Shown in pieces: positions 8,897 through 17,304 of a DNA stretch of 64,000 bases. The notes beneath the pieces were generated by a model. It saw only the letters and a list, made by a program, of their open reading frames with translations, ran no database searches and had not been told where the DNA came from. The stretch's first letter is position 1, and each line of letters begins with the position of its first letter. Source of the stretch: Pseudaeromonas sp041441555 (GTDB lineage: Bacteria > Pseudomonadota > Gammaproteobacteria > Enterobacterales > Aeromonadaceae); contig JASDSW010000021.1 in the NCBI GenBank assembly GCA_041441555.1, positions 30,430-94,429 of the forward strand, in the 5' to 3' direction. A program made the position numbers and the translations under genes.

Positions 8897-9812
8897 ATCC
8901 GCTGCGGCTGCAGACGGTCACACACTCGCCGATCAAATCCCCTAGCGGCCCAAACGTTTCGAGCCGGGTCGAGCTCGGACGCCAAACCACGCCGATTTCC
9001 CGAGAAGCCTGCTCGACCACCGGAGGCATGACGAGCAGCTCAGTCTGCTGCAGCAAGCCGCTATTGATCGCCATCTGGGGTAAGAAGGTCGCGCCACGTT
9101 GAGCAGAAACCATCTGAATCAAGGTATATAGACTCGTCGCCGCAAACGGATTGATCGCCCGTTTATCCGACAACTGGCATGCGGCCACGGCATGTCCCGT
9201 CAAGCAATGTTCCTGCTCCAATAAAAAGATGGAGTGGTCCGGCAATTGGGAATAGTCGACGGGTTCGGTCAGCTTGGCGGCCAGTTGTCGATGAACCACC
9301 AGTTTAAAAGGATCCTGGCCCACCCTACGGCTCTGCAGTCCATGCAATTCGTAGGGCAAGGCCAGGATCAAGATATCCAACTCCCCCGCCTCAAGCCGAG
9401 TCAGCAGATTTGCGGAAGTATCCTCGCGCAATAACAGCTCCAGCTCAGGATAACGCACCGCGCTTTGCTGGAGCAGTCGCGACAAAAGAAAGGGGGCTAT
9501 GGTCGGGATACAACCCAGACGAAGGGTGCCCTGCATACCTCGCCCCTGCGCTTGCGTCAACTCCATCAGATCTTTGGCCTGCGACAGCAGGCGACGAGCC
9601 CGCTCCACCACCTCCTGACCGGTTGGCGTGATAATGAACGACTTGCGATCACGCTCGATCAACTGAACCCCAAGGGACTCTTCCAGCGTCTGGATGCCGG
9701 CACTCAAGGTGGACTGGCTGACGAAACAGGCCTTGGCGGCCCGGTTAAAATTCTGATATTCGGCAAGCAAAATCAGATAGTGCAATTGTTTCAAACTTGG
9801 CCATCTATTCAT
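8895..9812 (-). CDS. oxyR: OxyR, peroxide-sensing LysR-type regulator
   Basis: LysR-family regulator of 305 residues with an N-terminal winged helix-turn-helix (about residues 5-65, NRAAKACFVSQSTLSAGIQ) and a C-terminal sensing domain. The two redox cysteines of OxyR are present nine residues apart, as in E. coli: C203 and C212 in HCLTGHAVAAC. The segment LRLGCIPTIAPFLL is also OxyR-like. It is divergent from a 2-Cys peroxiredoxin gene, a classic OxyR target, which supports the name. An ordinary LysR regulator is unlikely given the paired cysteines. Confidence 0.92.
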   Translation of the reverse strand: MNRWPSLKQLHYLILLAEYQNFNRAAKACFVSQSTLSAGIQTLEESLGVQLIERDRKSFIITPTGQEVVERARRLLSQAKDLMELTQAQGRGMQGTLRLGCIPTIAPFLLSRLLQQSAVRYPELELLLREDTSANLLTRLEAGELDILILALPYELHGLQSRRVGQDPFKLVVHRQLAAKLTEPVDYSQLPDHSIFLLEQEHCLTGHAVAACQLSDKRAINPFAATSLYTLIQMVSAQRGATFLPQMAINSGLLQQTELLVMPPVVEQASREIGVVWRPSSTRLETFGPLGDLIGECVTVCSRSG

Positions 9813-9929
9813 CGATAAATGCGATTGTAGTCATCTAATTAATTCAATTTAACACAGATTATTCACGGACTAGACTCAATAGGTCTAAATAATAAGCGTG
9901 CCGTACTGGCATGCGTAGAGGAGAACTAT
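9813..9929 (+). promoter_or_regulatory. oxyR / peroxiredoxin divergent control region
   Basis: This 117-base gap separates the divergent starts. A sigma70-like promoter for the peroxiredoxin is visible: TTAACA (9849-9854), 16 bases, TAGACT (9871-9876). Just upstream, ATTGTAGTCATCTAA (9824-9838) matches 7 of the 10 fixed positions of an OxyR half-site (ATAG-n-T-nnn-A-n-CTAT). The second expected half-site 22 bases on is poor. OxyR binding here is therefore likely from context but weakly shown by sequence. Confidence 0.5.
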
Positions 9930-10532
9930 ATGGTACTGGTAGGACGTTCAGCCCCCGACTTCACCGCCGCCGCCGTGCTGGGCAATGGTGAGATCGTCGA
10001 TAACTTCAACCTGAGCAGCTTTATCAAGGGGAAATCCGCGGTTGTATTTTTCTATCCGCTCGATTTTACCTTTGTTTGTCCATCCGAACTGATCGCCTTT
10101 GATCACCGCTTTGAAGAGTTCCAAAAGCGCGGTGTCGAAGTAATTGGCGTCTCCATCGATTCCCAATTTACCCACAACGCATGGCGAAATACCAAGATCG
10201 CCGATGGCGGCATTGGTCCGGTGAAGTACCCGCTGATCGCCGACGTCAAGCATGAGATCTGCAAGGCTTATGATGTGGAACACCCGGAAGCCGGTGTGGC
10301 ATTCCGCGGCTCCTTCCTGATCGATAAGGCGGGTGTGGTTCGTCACCAAGTGGTCAACGATCTGCCACTGGGGCGCAACATCGACGAGATGCTGCGCATG
10401 GTCGATGCTCTGCAATTCCACGAAGAGCATGGGGAAGTCTGCCCAGCCCAATGGCAAAAAGGCCAAGTCGGTATGCAGGCCTCTCCCGAAGGCGTGGCCA
10501 AGTATCTGGCAGGCAACGCCGACAAGCTATGA
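9930..10532 (+). CDS. Typical 2-Cys peroxiredoxin (AhpC/Prx family)
   Basis: Cytosolic thiol peroxidase of 200 residues that reduces hydrogen peroxide and organic peroxides. The peroxidatic cysteine is C50 in PLDFTFVCPSEL and the resolving cysteine is C171 in GEVCPAQW, as in dimeric typical 2-Cys enzymes. GGIGP and a C-terminal YL are present, resembling the motifs of enzymes that are easily over-oxidised. There is no ahpF neighbour, so the thioredoxin system is the likely reductant (inference). It is transcribed away from oxyR, with a GAGGAG ribosome binding site, and ends at the terminator at 10544-10569. Confidence 0.93.
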   Translation: MVLVGRSAPDFTAAAVLGNGEIVDNFNLSSFIKGKSAVVFFYPLDFTFVCPSELIAFDHRFEEFQKRGVEVIGVSIDSQFTHNAWRNTKIADGGIGPVKYPLIADVKHEICKAYDVEHPEAGVAFRGSFLIDKAGVVRHQVVNDLPLGRNIDEMLRMVDALQFHEEHGEVCPAQWQKGQVGMQASPEGVAKYLAGNADKL

Positions 10533-10543
10533 TTTGCTTAAAC

Positions 10544-10569
10544 AAAACGCCGCGATCGCGGCGTTTTTT
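10544..10569 (+). terminator. Terminator of the peroxiredoxin gene
   Basis: AAAACGCCGCGA/TCGCGGCGTTTT forms a near-perfect hairpin followed by six T residues, 11 bases after the stop. Confidence 0.85.
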
Positions 10570-10576
10570 ATAGCAA

Positions 10577-10606
10577 AAAATAAAGCGGGGCCGATGCCCC
10601 GCTTTT
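10577..10606 (-). terminator. Terminator of the mal operon
   Basis: AAAGCGGGGC-CGAT-GCCCCGCTTT has, on the minus strand, the T-rich tail TTTATTTTTT. It lies 20 bases after the malK stop. Confidence 0.8.
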
Positions 10607-10625
10607 GCATGAAAACAACTGTCGA

Positions 10626-11762
10626 TTAAGAGCGGTTGTACTTGGTGGTGCGGGGGAATGCCTGTTCTTTGCTGTCGAACAGATAGCAAGCCTGAGCAGG
10701 AACACCAACTTCCAGAGTATCACCGGTGTCAACCGGGATCTCACTGGCGGCCTTGACGGTGAAGTCCTTGCCGTCCACTTCCATATAGACGAAAGATTCG
10801 GCACCCAGGTGTTCAGCAACCTGAACCAGACCAGACAGACGACCAGCAGCATCCGGGTGATCGACAGGTACCAAGTGCTCAGGGCGGATACCCAGCTCAA
10901 CCTTGTCACCCACTTCGGCACGACGCGCATCAACACAAGCGATAACGATATCGCCAGTGGTCAGCTTGACCTTACACTTGTCTTCGCCGATCTCGATGAG
11001 TTCACCTTCCAGGAAGTTCATCTTCGGCGAACCGATGAAACCAGCCACAAACTTGTTGGACGGGTTGTGGTACAGATCCAGCGGTGAGCCGTACTGCTCC
11101 AGATTGCTCTCAGCAGAATCCTTCAACGGGCTCAGAACCACGATCTTGTCCGCCAGGGTCATCGCCTCAACCTGGTCGTGAGTCACGTAGATGATGGTGG
11201 AGTTCAGTTCCTTGTGCAGCTTGGCGATTTCGATACGCATCTTGACGCGCAGAGCAGCATCCAGGTTGGACAGAGGTTCGTCGAACAGGAACACAGAGGG
11301 TTGCTGAACGATAGAACGACCAATCGCCACCCGCTGACGTTGACCACCAGACAGCGCCTTCGGCTTACGCTCCAGCAAAGGAACCAGGCCCAGAATATCC
11401 GCAGCACGAGAAACGCGCTTGTGGATGGTGTCCTTGTCCATCTTCTTCAGCTTCAAACCGAAGGCCATGTTTTCGTACACGTCCATATGCGGATAGAGCG
11501 CATAGGATTGGAACACCATACCGACATTACGCTCTACCGGCGGAACATCGTTCATGTACTTGCCACCGATGGTGAGCTCACCATTGGTAATATCTTCCAG
11601 GCCGGCAATCATACGCAGCAGCGTAGATTTGCCACAACCGGACGGACCTACGAAGACGACGAACTCGCCTTCTTTGATATTGAGATTGATGTTACGCAGT
11701 GTGTCTTTCAGTGAAGAAGTATCATAATTCTTGCGAACATTATTCAGAACTACGTCAGCCAT
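10626..11762 (-). CDS. malK: MalK, maltose ABC transporter ATPase
   Basis: ATPase of 378 residues that powers maltose/maltodextrin import. Walker A GPSGCGKST, signature LSGGQRQR and Walker B VFLFDEP are intact, followed by the regulatory TOBE-type domain (from about residue 240) that in E. coli binds MalT and EIIA-Glc. The start ATG at 11762 (MADVVLNNVRK) has GGAG six bases upstream. A longer in-frame start at 11804 is unsupported. It is the last gene of malE-F-G-K on one strand, unlike E. coli, where malK begins a separate divergent operon. Confidence 0.96.
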   Translation of the reverse strand: MADVVLNNVRKNYDTSSLKDTLRNINLNIKEGEFVVFVGPSGCGKSTLLRMIAGLEDITNGELTIGGKYMNDVPPVERNVGMVFQSYALYPHMDVYENMAFGLKLKKMDKDTIHKRVSRAADILGLVPLLERKPKALSGGQRQRVAIGRSIVQQPSVFLFDEPLSNLDAALRVKMRIEIAKLHKELNSTIIYVTHDQVEAMTLADKIVVLSPLKDSAESNLEQYGSPLDLYHNPSNKFVAGFIGSPKMNFLEGELIEIGEDKCKVKLTTGDIVIACVDARRAEVGDKVELGIRPEHLVPVDHPDAAGRLSGLVQVAEHLGAESFVYMEVDGKDFTVKAASEIPVDTGDTLEVGVPAQACYLFDSKEQAFPRTTKYNRS

Positions 11763-11837
11763 GAGTCGCTCCGCTGTATAAATCGATAATTTTATGGAAA
11801 CCAATTCAGGGGAGAGACTCCTCTCCCCCTAACATTA

Positions 11838-12728
11838 TTAACCTTTCACACCACCAGCGGTCAGGCCGCCGACCAGCCAGCGTTGAGCCAGCAGGAATAC
11901 GATAGTGATAGGCAAACCGGACATTACAGCCGCAGCGGCAAAGTCACCCCACAGATAGTTCTGCGGATAGAGGTACTGTTGGGCACCAACTGCCAGCGTC
12001 AGATTGTTCACATCTGACAGCAGAATGGACGCCATCGGAACCTCAGTGATAGAACTGATAAAGGAGAGGATAAACACCACTGCCAGAATCGGTACAGAGA
12101 GCGGCAACAGGATCAGACGGAAAGCCTGCCAAGGCGTAGCACCGTCAATCGCAGCTGCTTCCTCAAGAGATGGATCGATTGTCTCGAAGTATCCCTTGAT
12201 GGTCCAGACGTGCAGCGCAATCCCGCCCATATAGGCCAGGATCAAACCACCGTGAGTATTCAGCCCCAACCATGGTACATAGTCGCCAATCTTGTCGAAC
12301 AAGGCGTAAATGGCGACCAGAGCCAGCACGGCCGGGAACATCTGGAATATCAGCATCCCTTTGAGGATCGTATCCTTGCCCCGGAAGCGCAGACGCGCAA
12401 AGGCATAGGCTGATGTGGTAGACAACACCACGATAAACAGCGAGGTGACACCTGCAACCTTGATGGAGTTCCACAGCCACAGCAGCACAGGGAACGGCGG
12501 CGGAGTCACGTTGCCATCAGGTCCAGTGATCGTCATGCCCAACGCCAGACGCCAGTGATCCAGCGTCGGGTTGCTTGGGATAATCTCACCGACCGAGAAG
12601 TTACCCGTCCGGAAAGAGATGGCAATGACCATGATGAGTGGGAACACAATCAGAGCCAGGAAACCCAACATCACCAGGTGGGTAGCCCAGAGCCGATATT
12701 TGATTGACTTAGGTTGAACGATAGCCAT
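11838..12728 (-). CDS. malG: MalG, maltose ABC transporter permease
   Basis: Inner-membrane permease of 296 residues, the same length as E. coli MalG. It carries several membrane segments and the EAA loop that docks on the ATPase, EEAAAIDGATPWQAFRLILL. It follows malF by 12 bases and precedes malK by 75 bases. Confidence 0.96.
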   Translation of the reverse strand: MAIVQPKSIKYRLWATHLVMLGFLALIVFPLIMVIAISFRTGNFSVGEIIPSNPTLDHWRLALGMTITGPDGNVTPPPFPVLLWLWNSIKVAGVTSLFIVVLSTTSAYAFARLRFRGKDTILKGMLIFQMFPAVLALVAIYALFDKIGDYVPWLGLNTHGGLILAYMGGIALHVWTIKGYFETIDPSLEEAAAIDGATPWQAFRLILLPLSVPILAVVFILSFISSITEVPMASILLSDVNNLTLAVGAQQYLYPQNYLWGDFAAAAVMSGLPITIVFLLAQRWLVGGLTAGGVKG

Positions 12729-12740
12729 GGTCTAGATTCC

Positions 12741-14378
12741 TCAGATCTTGTCAACTTTGGACAGCTTCAGGTTGAGCAAAGCCAACGCACCAACAATCAG
12801 GAAGATAGCGGTAGCAATCGCACCTGCCAGACCATAATCCTGGCCACCTGCACCTTGGAAAGCGATACGGTAGGTATAGCTAACCAGCAAGTCAGTGGTA
12901 CCGGCCGGAGTGGTTGCACCGATGATATCCGGAGCACCGTTAGTCAACAGTTGAATCAACACGAAGTTGTTGAAGTTAAAAGCGAATGAAGCGATCAGCA
13001 GCGGAGTCAGCGGCTTCATCAGCAATGGAACCGTAATCTTGAAGAAGTTCTGGATCGGACCTGCACCATCCATCGCCGAGGCTTCATACAGATCTTCTGG
13101 GATCGACTTGAGCAAGCCCATGCAAAGAATGATCATGTACGGGTAACCCAGCCAGGTGTTGACGATCAGGATCATGGTCTTCGCCAACATCGGACTGGTG
13201 TACCACTCCGGCTTTTCAAAACCGAACATGTCAAAGAGCATGTTGATTTCACCGAAGTTCTGGTTGAACAAGCCCTTAAACACCAAGATCGAGATAAACG
13301 CAGGAACCGCATAAGGCAGGATCAGCATGACGCGATAGAAACCACGACCACGCAACTCTTCCCACTGCACCAAGCACGCCAGAACCATACCGATGGCCAG
13401 CGTGAAGCCCACCGAGCAGGCGGCAAAAATCACGGTCCAGACAAAGATTTGCAGGAAAGGCCCTTGGATACCCGGATCGGTCAACACCCGCAGGAAGTTC
13501 TTCCAACCGACGTTCACCACGAAACCAGGTGCGAACCCTTCACCGACGAAGACACCCTCATCGTTAACGTACTGGAAGTAGCCGGTTTCCATGTTCGGAA
13601 GCATGACCTGACCAGTTTCGTTATTACGCAGGATGTGCGGGTTGTTTAAGTGGATACCTGACTTCAAGTTGAAGCCATCTTGCAAATGGGTAAACAGCGG
13701 TTTCTGCGCTGCAAACTTCCTCATCCCGGTCATGCTGAGCTGAGTGCCATCCGGCAACAGTAAAGTCATAGCCGACAGGTGGCTCTTATGGCCGACGATC
13801 TCGCGGATCGGTGCTTCTGGCGCCGGAGCATCCCCTTCAAACGGAACCAGCTTGATCTGAGCCTTGGCTGCCAGAGTGTTGGCAGATTTTTTCAGATCGG
13901 CATTGGTCCACAGTTGCATCGGATTGCTGATGTAGGCGACACCATCTTGGCGCAGCAACAGTTGGTAGCGCTGTTCGCCACGATCCAACAAGGAGAAGTC
14001 ATACTCACCACCCTTGACCTTGTAAGTCTTCTTCAGGTGATAAGCCGAAGCGTGCTCCAACGACAACAGGTTAGCACCGGAGTAGTTGGTGAAGGCAATA
14101 CTGATGGTATATGCCAACGGGAAAATGATGAACGCGACCATGCCCGCCACACCCGGGAAGATGTAACGATGCGCATAGGTCTTCTTGTTGAGGAATACAT
14201 AAACACCGGTCGCAACCAGCACCAGATCCAACAACGCAAAAGCTATTTCGCCGCCAGCATACATCATGACGACGGCGTAGCCGATTAAGATCACAACCAG
14301 AGTAGCAATTACCCATTTAATCCAGGCGGTCCTGGAGGCAGAAGCCACTTTGGTATCAACAGACTGGATTTCTTCCAT
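12741..14378 (-). CDS. malF: MalF, maltose ABC transporter permease
   Basis: Inner-membrane permease of 545 residues, about 30 longer than E. coli MalF. It shows N-terminal membrane segments, a large periplasmic P2 loop (about residues 95-280) and a C-terminal permease domain with the EAA motif YEASAMDGAGPIQNFFKI. The ATG at 14378 gives MEEIQSVD. A TTG two codons earlier is possible. It is separated from malE by a hairpin with a long T-run (14401-14435), which may lower its expression relative to malE. Confidence 0.95.
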   Translation of the reverse strand: MEEIQSVDTKVASASRTAWIKWVIATLVVILIGYAVVMMYAGGEIAFALLDLVLVATGVYVFLNKKTYAHRYIFPGVAGMVAFIIFPLAYTISIAFTNYSGANLLSLEHASAYHLKKTYKVKGGEYDFSLLDRGEQRYQLLLRQDGVAYISNPMQLWTNADLKKSANTLAAKAQIKLVPFEGDAPAPEAPIREIVGHKSHLSAMTLLLPDGTQLSMTGMRKFAAQKPLFTHLQDGFNLKSGIHLNNPHILRNNETGQVMLPNMETGYFQYVNDEGVFVGEGFAPGFVVNVGWKNFLRVLTDPGIQGPFLQIFVWTVIFAACSVGFTLAIGMVLACLVQWEELRGRGFYRVMLILPYAVPAFISILVFKGLFNQNFGEINMLFDMFGFEKPEWYTSPMLAKTMILIVNTWLGYPYMIILCMGLLKSIPEDLYEASAMDGAGPIQNFFKITVPLLMKPLTPLLIASFAFNFNNFVLIQLLTNGAPDIIGATTPAGTTDLLVSYTYRIAFQGAGGQDYGLAGAIATAIFLIVGALALLNLKLSKVDKI

Positions 14379-14400
14379 GCCCAAAAACCTTCATAACGCC

Positions 14401-14435
14401 AAAAAAAAAGTGGAGGCCCCGTAAACAGGGCCCCC
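14401..14435 (-). terminator. Intercistronic hairpin with T-run between malE and malF
   Basis: Read on the minus strand, GGGGGCCC-tgtttac-GGGGCCTCC pairs imperfectly and is followed by nine T residues. The shape is that of a leaky intrinsic terminator. It sits directly between the binding-protein gene and the permease genes, where only part of the transcripts should continue. Confidence 0.65.
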
Positions 14436-14441
14436 TATCAT

Positions 14442-15623
14442 TTATTGCACGATACGACGTGCTGCGGTATCCAAAGCTTCGTCAAGAGTCTGACGGCCAG
14501 TGGTCGCATTCTTCAGTGCGGTCTCGAAAGAAGACCAGAAACGGATCATTTCAGGAACGCTCGGCATCGGCTCACCATTCAGCGCGTTGGCCATGGTAGC
14601 TTGGATACGAGAATCCTTAGCCAGAGTAGCTTGGAAAGACTTCAGAGCAACGGCGCCCAGAGGCTTATCACTGTTAACCAGCTTCAGACCATCGTCGGTC
14701 AGCAGGTAGTTTTCAATGAACTCGATCGCCAGATCCTTGTTCGGGCTAGCCGCGTTGATGGTAGCACCCAGAACACCAACGAAAGCCTTAGCAGGCTTGC
14801 CGTTCAGAGTTGGCAGCGGAGCTACACCGTAATCAACCTTGGCAGCATCGTAGTTGCTCCAAGACCATGGGCCGTTGATGATGGCTGCAACTTCACCCTT
14901 GGAGAACTTGGCATCCATTACACCGTAGTCAACACCCTTTTCCATATGGCCGCTCTTGACCATATCGACCAGGAACTTCACGCCAGCCTTGGCACCAGCG
15001 TTGTTAACACCAGTATCCTTGACGTCGTAACCAGTAGCGGTCTTCTTGAAGGCATAACCACCGTTCGCAGCAACCAGCGGATAGCTGAAGTACGGAGTGG
15101 TGTAGGCCCACATTACGGCGCGCTTGCCTTCAGGCTTCAGCTTCTCGTCCAGTTGGTTCAACTCTTCGAAAGTCTTCGGAGGAGTTGGCAGCAACTTCTT
15201 GTTGTAGATCAGGCCAACAGCTTCAACGGCTACCGGGTAACCAACAAGCTTGCCATCCACTTGCATCGCATCCCAGGCGAAGTTTTCGAACTTAGCCTTG
15301 GTGGCTGCGCTCGGAGTAACAGGTACGATCAGACCTGATTTAGCCCACTCACCGAAACGGTCATGAGCCCACAGGAAAATGTCCGGGCCGTTGCCGGTAG
15401 CAGCGGTTTGCTGGAACTTAACTTCGACTTGGTCCGGGTGAGCAACGGTCACTTTAACGCCGGTAGCAGCTTCGAACTTCTTACCGACTTCGGCCAGGCC
15501 ATTGTAGCCCTTGTCGCCGTTGATCCAGATGGTGAGCTGGCCTTCTTCGATCGCTGCGCTAGCAGCAGATGCCATACCCAGAGTTGCAAGCCCGATAAAA
15601 GACGCGAGAATTTTCTTTTTCAT
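14442..15623 (-). CDS. malE: MalE, periplasmic maltose-binding protein
   Basis: Solute-binding protein of 393 residues with a Sec signal peptide (MKKKILASFIGLATLGMASA, cut after ASA near residue 23) and a mature part starting IEEGQLTIWINGDKGYNGLAE, very like E. coli MalE. It captures maltodextrins for MalFGK. It is the first gene of the malEFGK operon. The 352 bases upstream hold its control region. Confidence 0.96.
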   Translation of the reverse strand: MKKKILASFIGLATLGMASAASAAIEEGQLTIWINGDKGYNGLAEVGKKFEAATGVKVTVAHPDQVEVKFQQTAATGNGPDIFLWAHDRFGEWAKSGLIVPVTPSAATKAKFENFAWDAMQVDGKLVGYPVAVEAVGLIYNKKLLPTPPKTFEELNQLDEKLKPEGKRAVMWAYTTPYFSYPLVAANGGYAFKKTATGYDVKDTGVNNAGAKAGVKFLVDMVKSGHMEKGVDYGVMDAKFSKGEVAAIINGPWSWSNYDAAKVDYGVAPLPTLNGKPAKAFVGVLGATINAASPNKDLAIEFIENYLLTDDGLKLVNSDKPLGAVALKSFQATLAKDSRIQATMANALNGEPMPSVPEMIRFWSSFETALKNATTGRQTLDEALDTAARRIVQ

Positions 15624-15975
15624 TAGCCTTTCCTTACTTATGAGTTGTTAGTCCCACGCTGAACACGCTGTAATAAGCCTGTGTGCGGGGTGCATATTAA
15701 AACATGCCCCCTATTGCTCCTATGACGGATCTCGCATTTTTGGAAAGACAAAGAAGAAACACGACACAGATGAATTGAAACCATTTTCTGGTATCGGTTT
15801 CATTCAAAAATGATAAAATCGATCCGCATTTAATTGCGCAGAGAGTATCCAATTGTTTTTTGTCACACCCAAAATGCCAAGCTGTGACAACTCTGAACAA
15901 CAAATACCGGTCGCTAAAAAATCGAAAATCTCGCTGCCGACTCGACCTTGATACGACCGTCGAAGGAGCCCGATT
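15624..15975 (-). promoter_or_regulatory. malE upstream region with a possible operator
   Basis: This 352-base stretch has no convincing gene. It contains an inverted repeat TGAAACC (15776-15782) / GGTTTCA (15796-15802), the kind of half-site used by LacI-family repressors, and an imperfect hairpin GGGGTGCAT/ATGCCCCC (15687-15711) in the malE leader. I could not find MalT-type GGGGATGAGG boxes. Control by a LacI-type regulator rather than MalT is therefore possible but unproven. Confidence 0.35.
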
Positions 15976-16986
15976 TTATTGCTGATGTCGCAACAGTTGA
16001 TCTTTCAAATTAGGCGGCATCCCCACTATGGTCAGGGTATCCGTCGCCGCATCATAGCTGATCCGCTGTCCCAACAACTTTTGATCAAAACTGATCGTCA
16101 GACCGCCACCAGAACCGACAAATTTGGTCATGGTCCGCAGCGCGCTCGGGCTGGGTGGAAAGCTCTCCGGGAGGCCGACTTCCTGCGTGAGAAACGAGTA
16201 AAAGTCCTGTCCTCCGGTTTCCGGGATGATCTCCCCCATCCGTTTACTCTCCAGATCGGCCCCAGCCTTCAATTGCTCCTTGCAGTAACTCTGCAGCTCT
16301 TTTTTCGCTTCATACAACTGTTCAACCGGCACCTGGTTGGACTCCGCATAACTGGCGATCGCCTTGATCAAGGTTTCATTTTGCAGTTTCTGATCAATCC
16401 CCTCTTCCGCGGATAAAAACTCCATGAAAAAATCAGAAACTTTTCGACCCGCCCGGCCCTTGATAAAAGAGATATATCGCTTGCTCTCAGCGGCAATTCG
16501 ATATTGCGATAAATCAATACGCGCAACCAACCCCATCTGATTCAAATCAATGTATTTAACTTTTTGAATATCAAACCCATCGGTGAAGCTCACGCTCTCT
16601 TCATTCTCAAAAATCCCAACCATCAAATAATCAGCACCAACATATTGGTAGTGAATATAATAAAGATAACCTTCACACACGAGAGAATATTTGTTGATTG
16701 CGCTTGTTAATATGTCGGTAGCCGAACAAGAAAAATTAATAAAGTCTGACTGGCCATCTAGATAACCAGCGAGCAAATGAACAAAATTAGCGTCATCCGC
16801 TGCAGGTTCAGAGAATGCTGCGTAACCTCGATTGCTCTTTTGCTGAAATGTTTGATGCAACACCAGAACTAAATCACTTACCGCTTCGGTTGCTGCAATC
16901 AACTGACGGTTCAGTTCCGAGACAACCCCACTTTCGACCTGGTGACGCAAGCCATGCAGCACCATAGAGATATTTTGTACACTCAT
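15976..16986 (-). CDS. yejK: YejK, nucleoid-associated protein
   Basis: NdpA/YejK-family protein of 336 residues, against 335 in E. coli, which associates with the nucleoid. Family segments include FIKGRAGRKVSDFFMEFL and FVGSGGGLTISFDQKLLG near the C-terminus. The ATG at 16986 (MSVQNISMVLHG) aligns with the family start. Upstream in-frame ATG (16995) and TTG (17007) codons also exist and no strong ribosome binding site decides between them. It is divergent from yejLM, as in E. coli. Confidence 0.93.
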   Translation of the reverse strand: MSVQNISMVLHGLRHQVESGVVSELNRQLIAATEAVSDLVLVLHQTFQQKSNRGYAAFSEPAADDANFVHLLAGYLDGQSDFINFSCSATDILTSAINKYSLVCEGYLYYIHYQYVGADYLMVGIFENEESVSFTDGFDIQKVKYIDLNQMGLVARIDLSQYRIAAESKRYISFIKGRAGRKVSDFFMEFLSAEEGIDQKLQNETLIKAIASYAESNQVPVEQLYEAKKELQSYCKEQLKAGADLESKRMGEIIPETGGQDFYSFLTQEVGLPESFPPSPSALRTMTKFVGSGGGLTISFDQKLLGQRISYDAATDTLTIVGMPPNLKDQLLRHQQ

Positions 16987-17055
16987 AGCAATCATAGTGT
17001 TAGCCAACGATGTGCAGTATTATAAGCCGCAATTATCACAAAAAGGACCGACTCG

Positions 17056-17286
17056 ATGCCCATTACCTCAAAATACAGCAATGAACAGGCAGAAATCCTT
17101 GTAAATGAGTTACTTACAGTCCTTCAGCGCCAGAAAGCCCCCGTTGATCTGTCCCTGATCGCCATCGGAAACCTGACGACACATCTCATCACGGAGCGCT
17201 TGCCTTTGACTCAGCAGGGTACAATCGCAGATTCTTTTGCAACCGCACTACTGCAATCCATCAAGAAGCCTGATGCCAAACACTAA
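17056..17286 (+). CDS. yejL: YejL family protein (DUF1414)
   Basis: Small protein of 76 residues of the YejL family, function unknown. It lies between divergent yejK and downstream yejM in the conserved order. AAGGA precedes the ATG at normal spacing. The segment QKAPVDLSLIAIGNLTTHLI is typical of the family. Confidence 0.92.
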   Translation: MPITSKYSNEQAEILVNELLTVLQRQKAPVDLSLIAIGNLTTHLITERLPLTQQGTIADSFATALLQSIKKPDAKH

Positions 17287-17304
17287 AGGTCGGTCCCCAT
17301 CACC

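Noticed and set aside
15840..15895. TTGTCACA...TGTGACAA as a CRP site upstream of malE
   Set aside because: The half-sites point the wrong way and are too far apart for one CRP dimer, and neither forms a full site with its flanks.
15697..15903. 68-codon open frame on the minus strand upstream of malE
   Set aside because: No recognisable family, no good ribosome binding site, and it covers the likely mal control region, including the inverted repeat.
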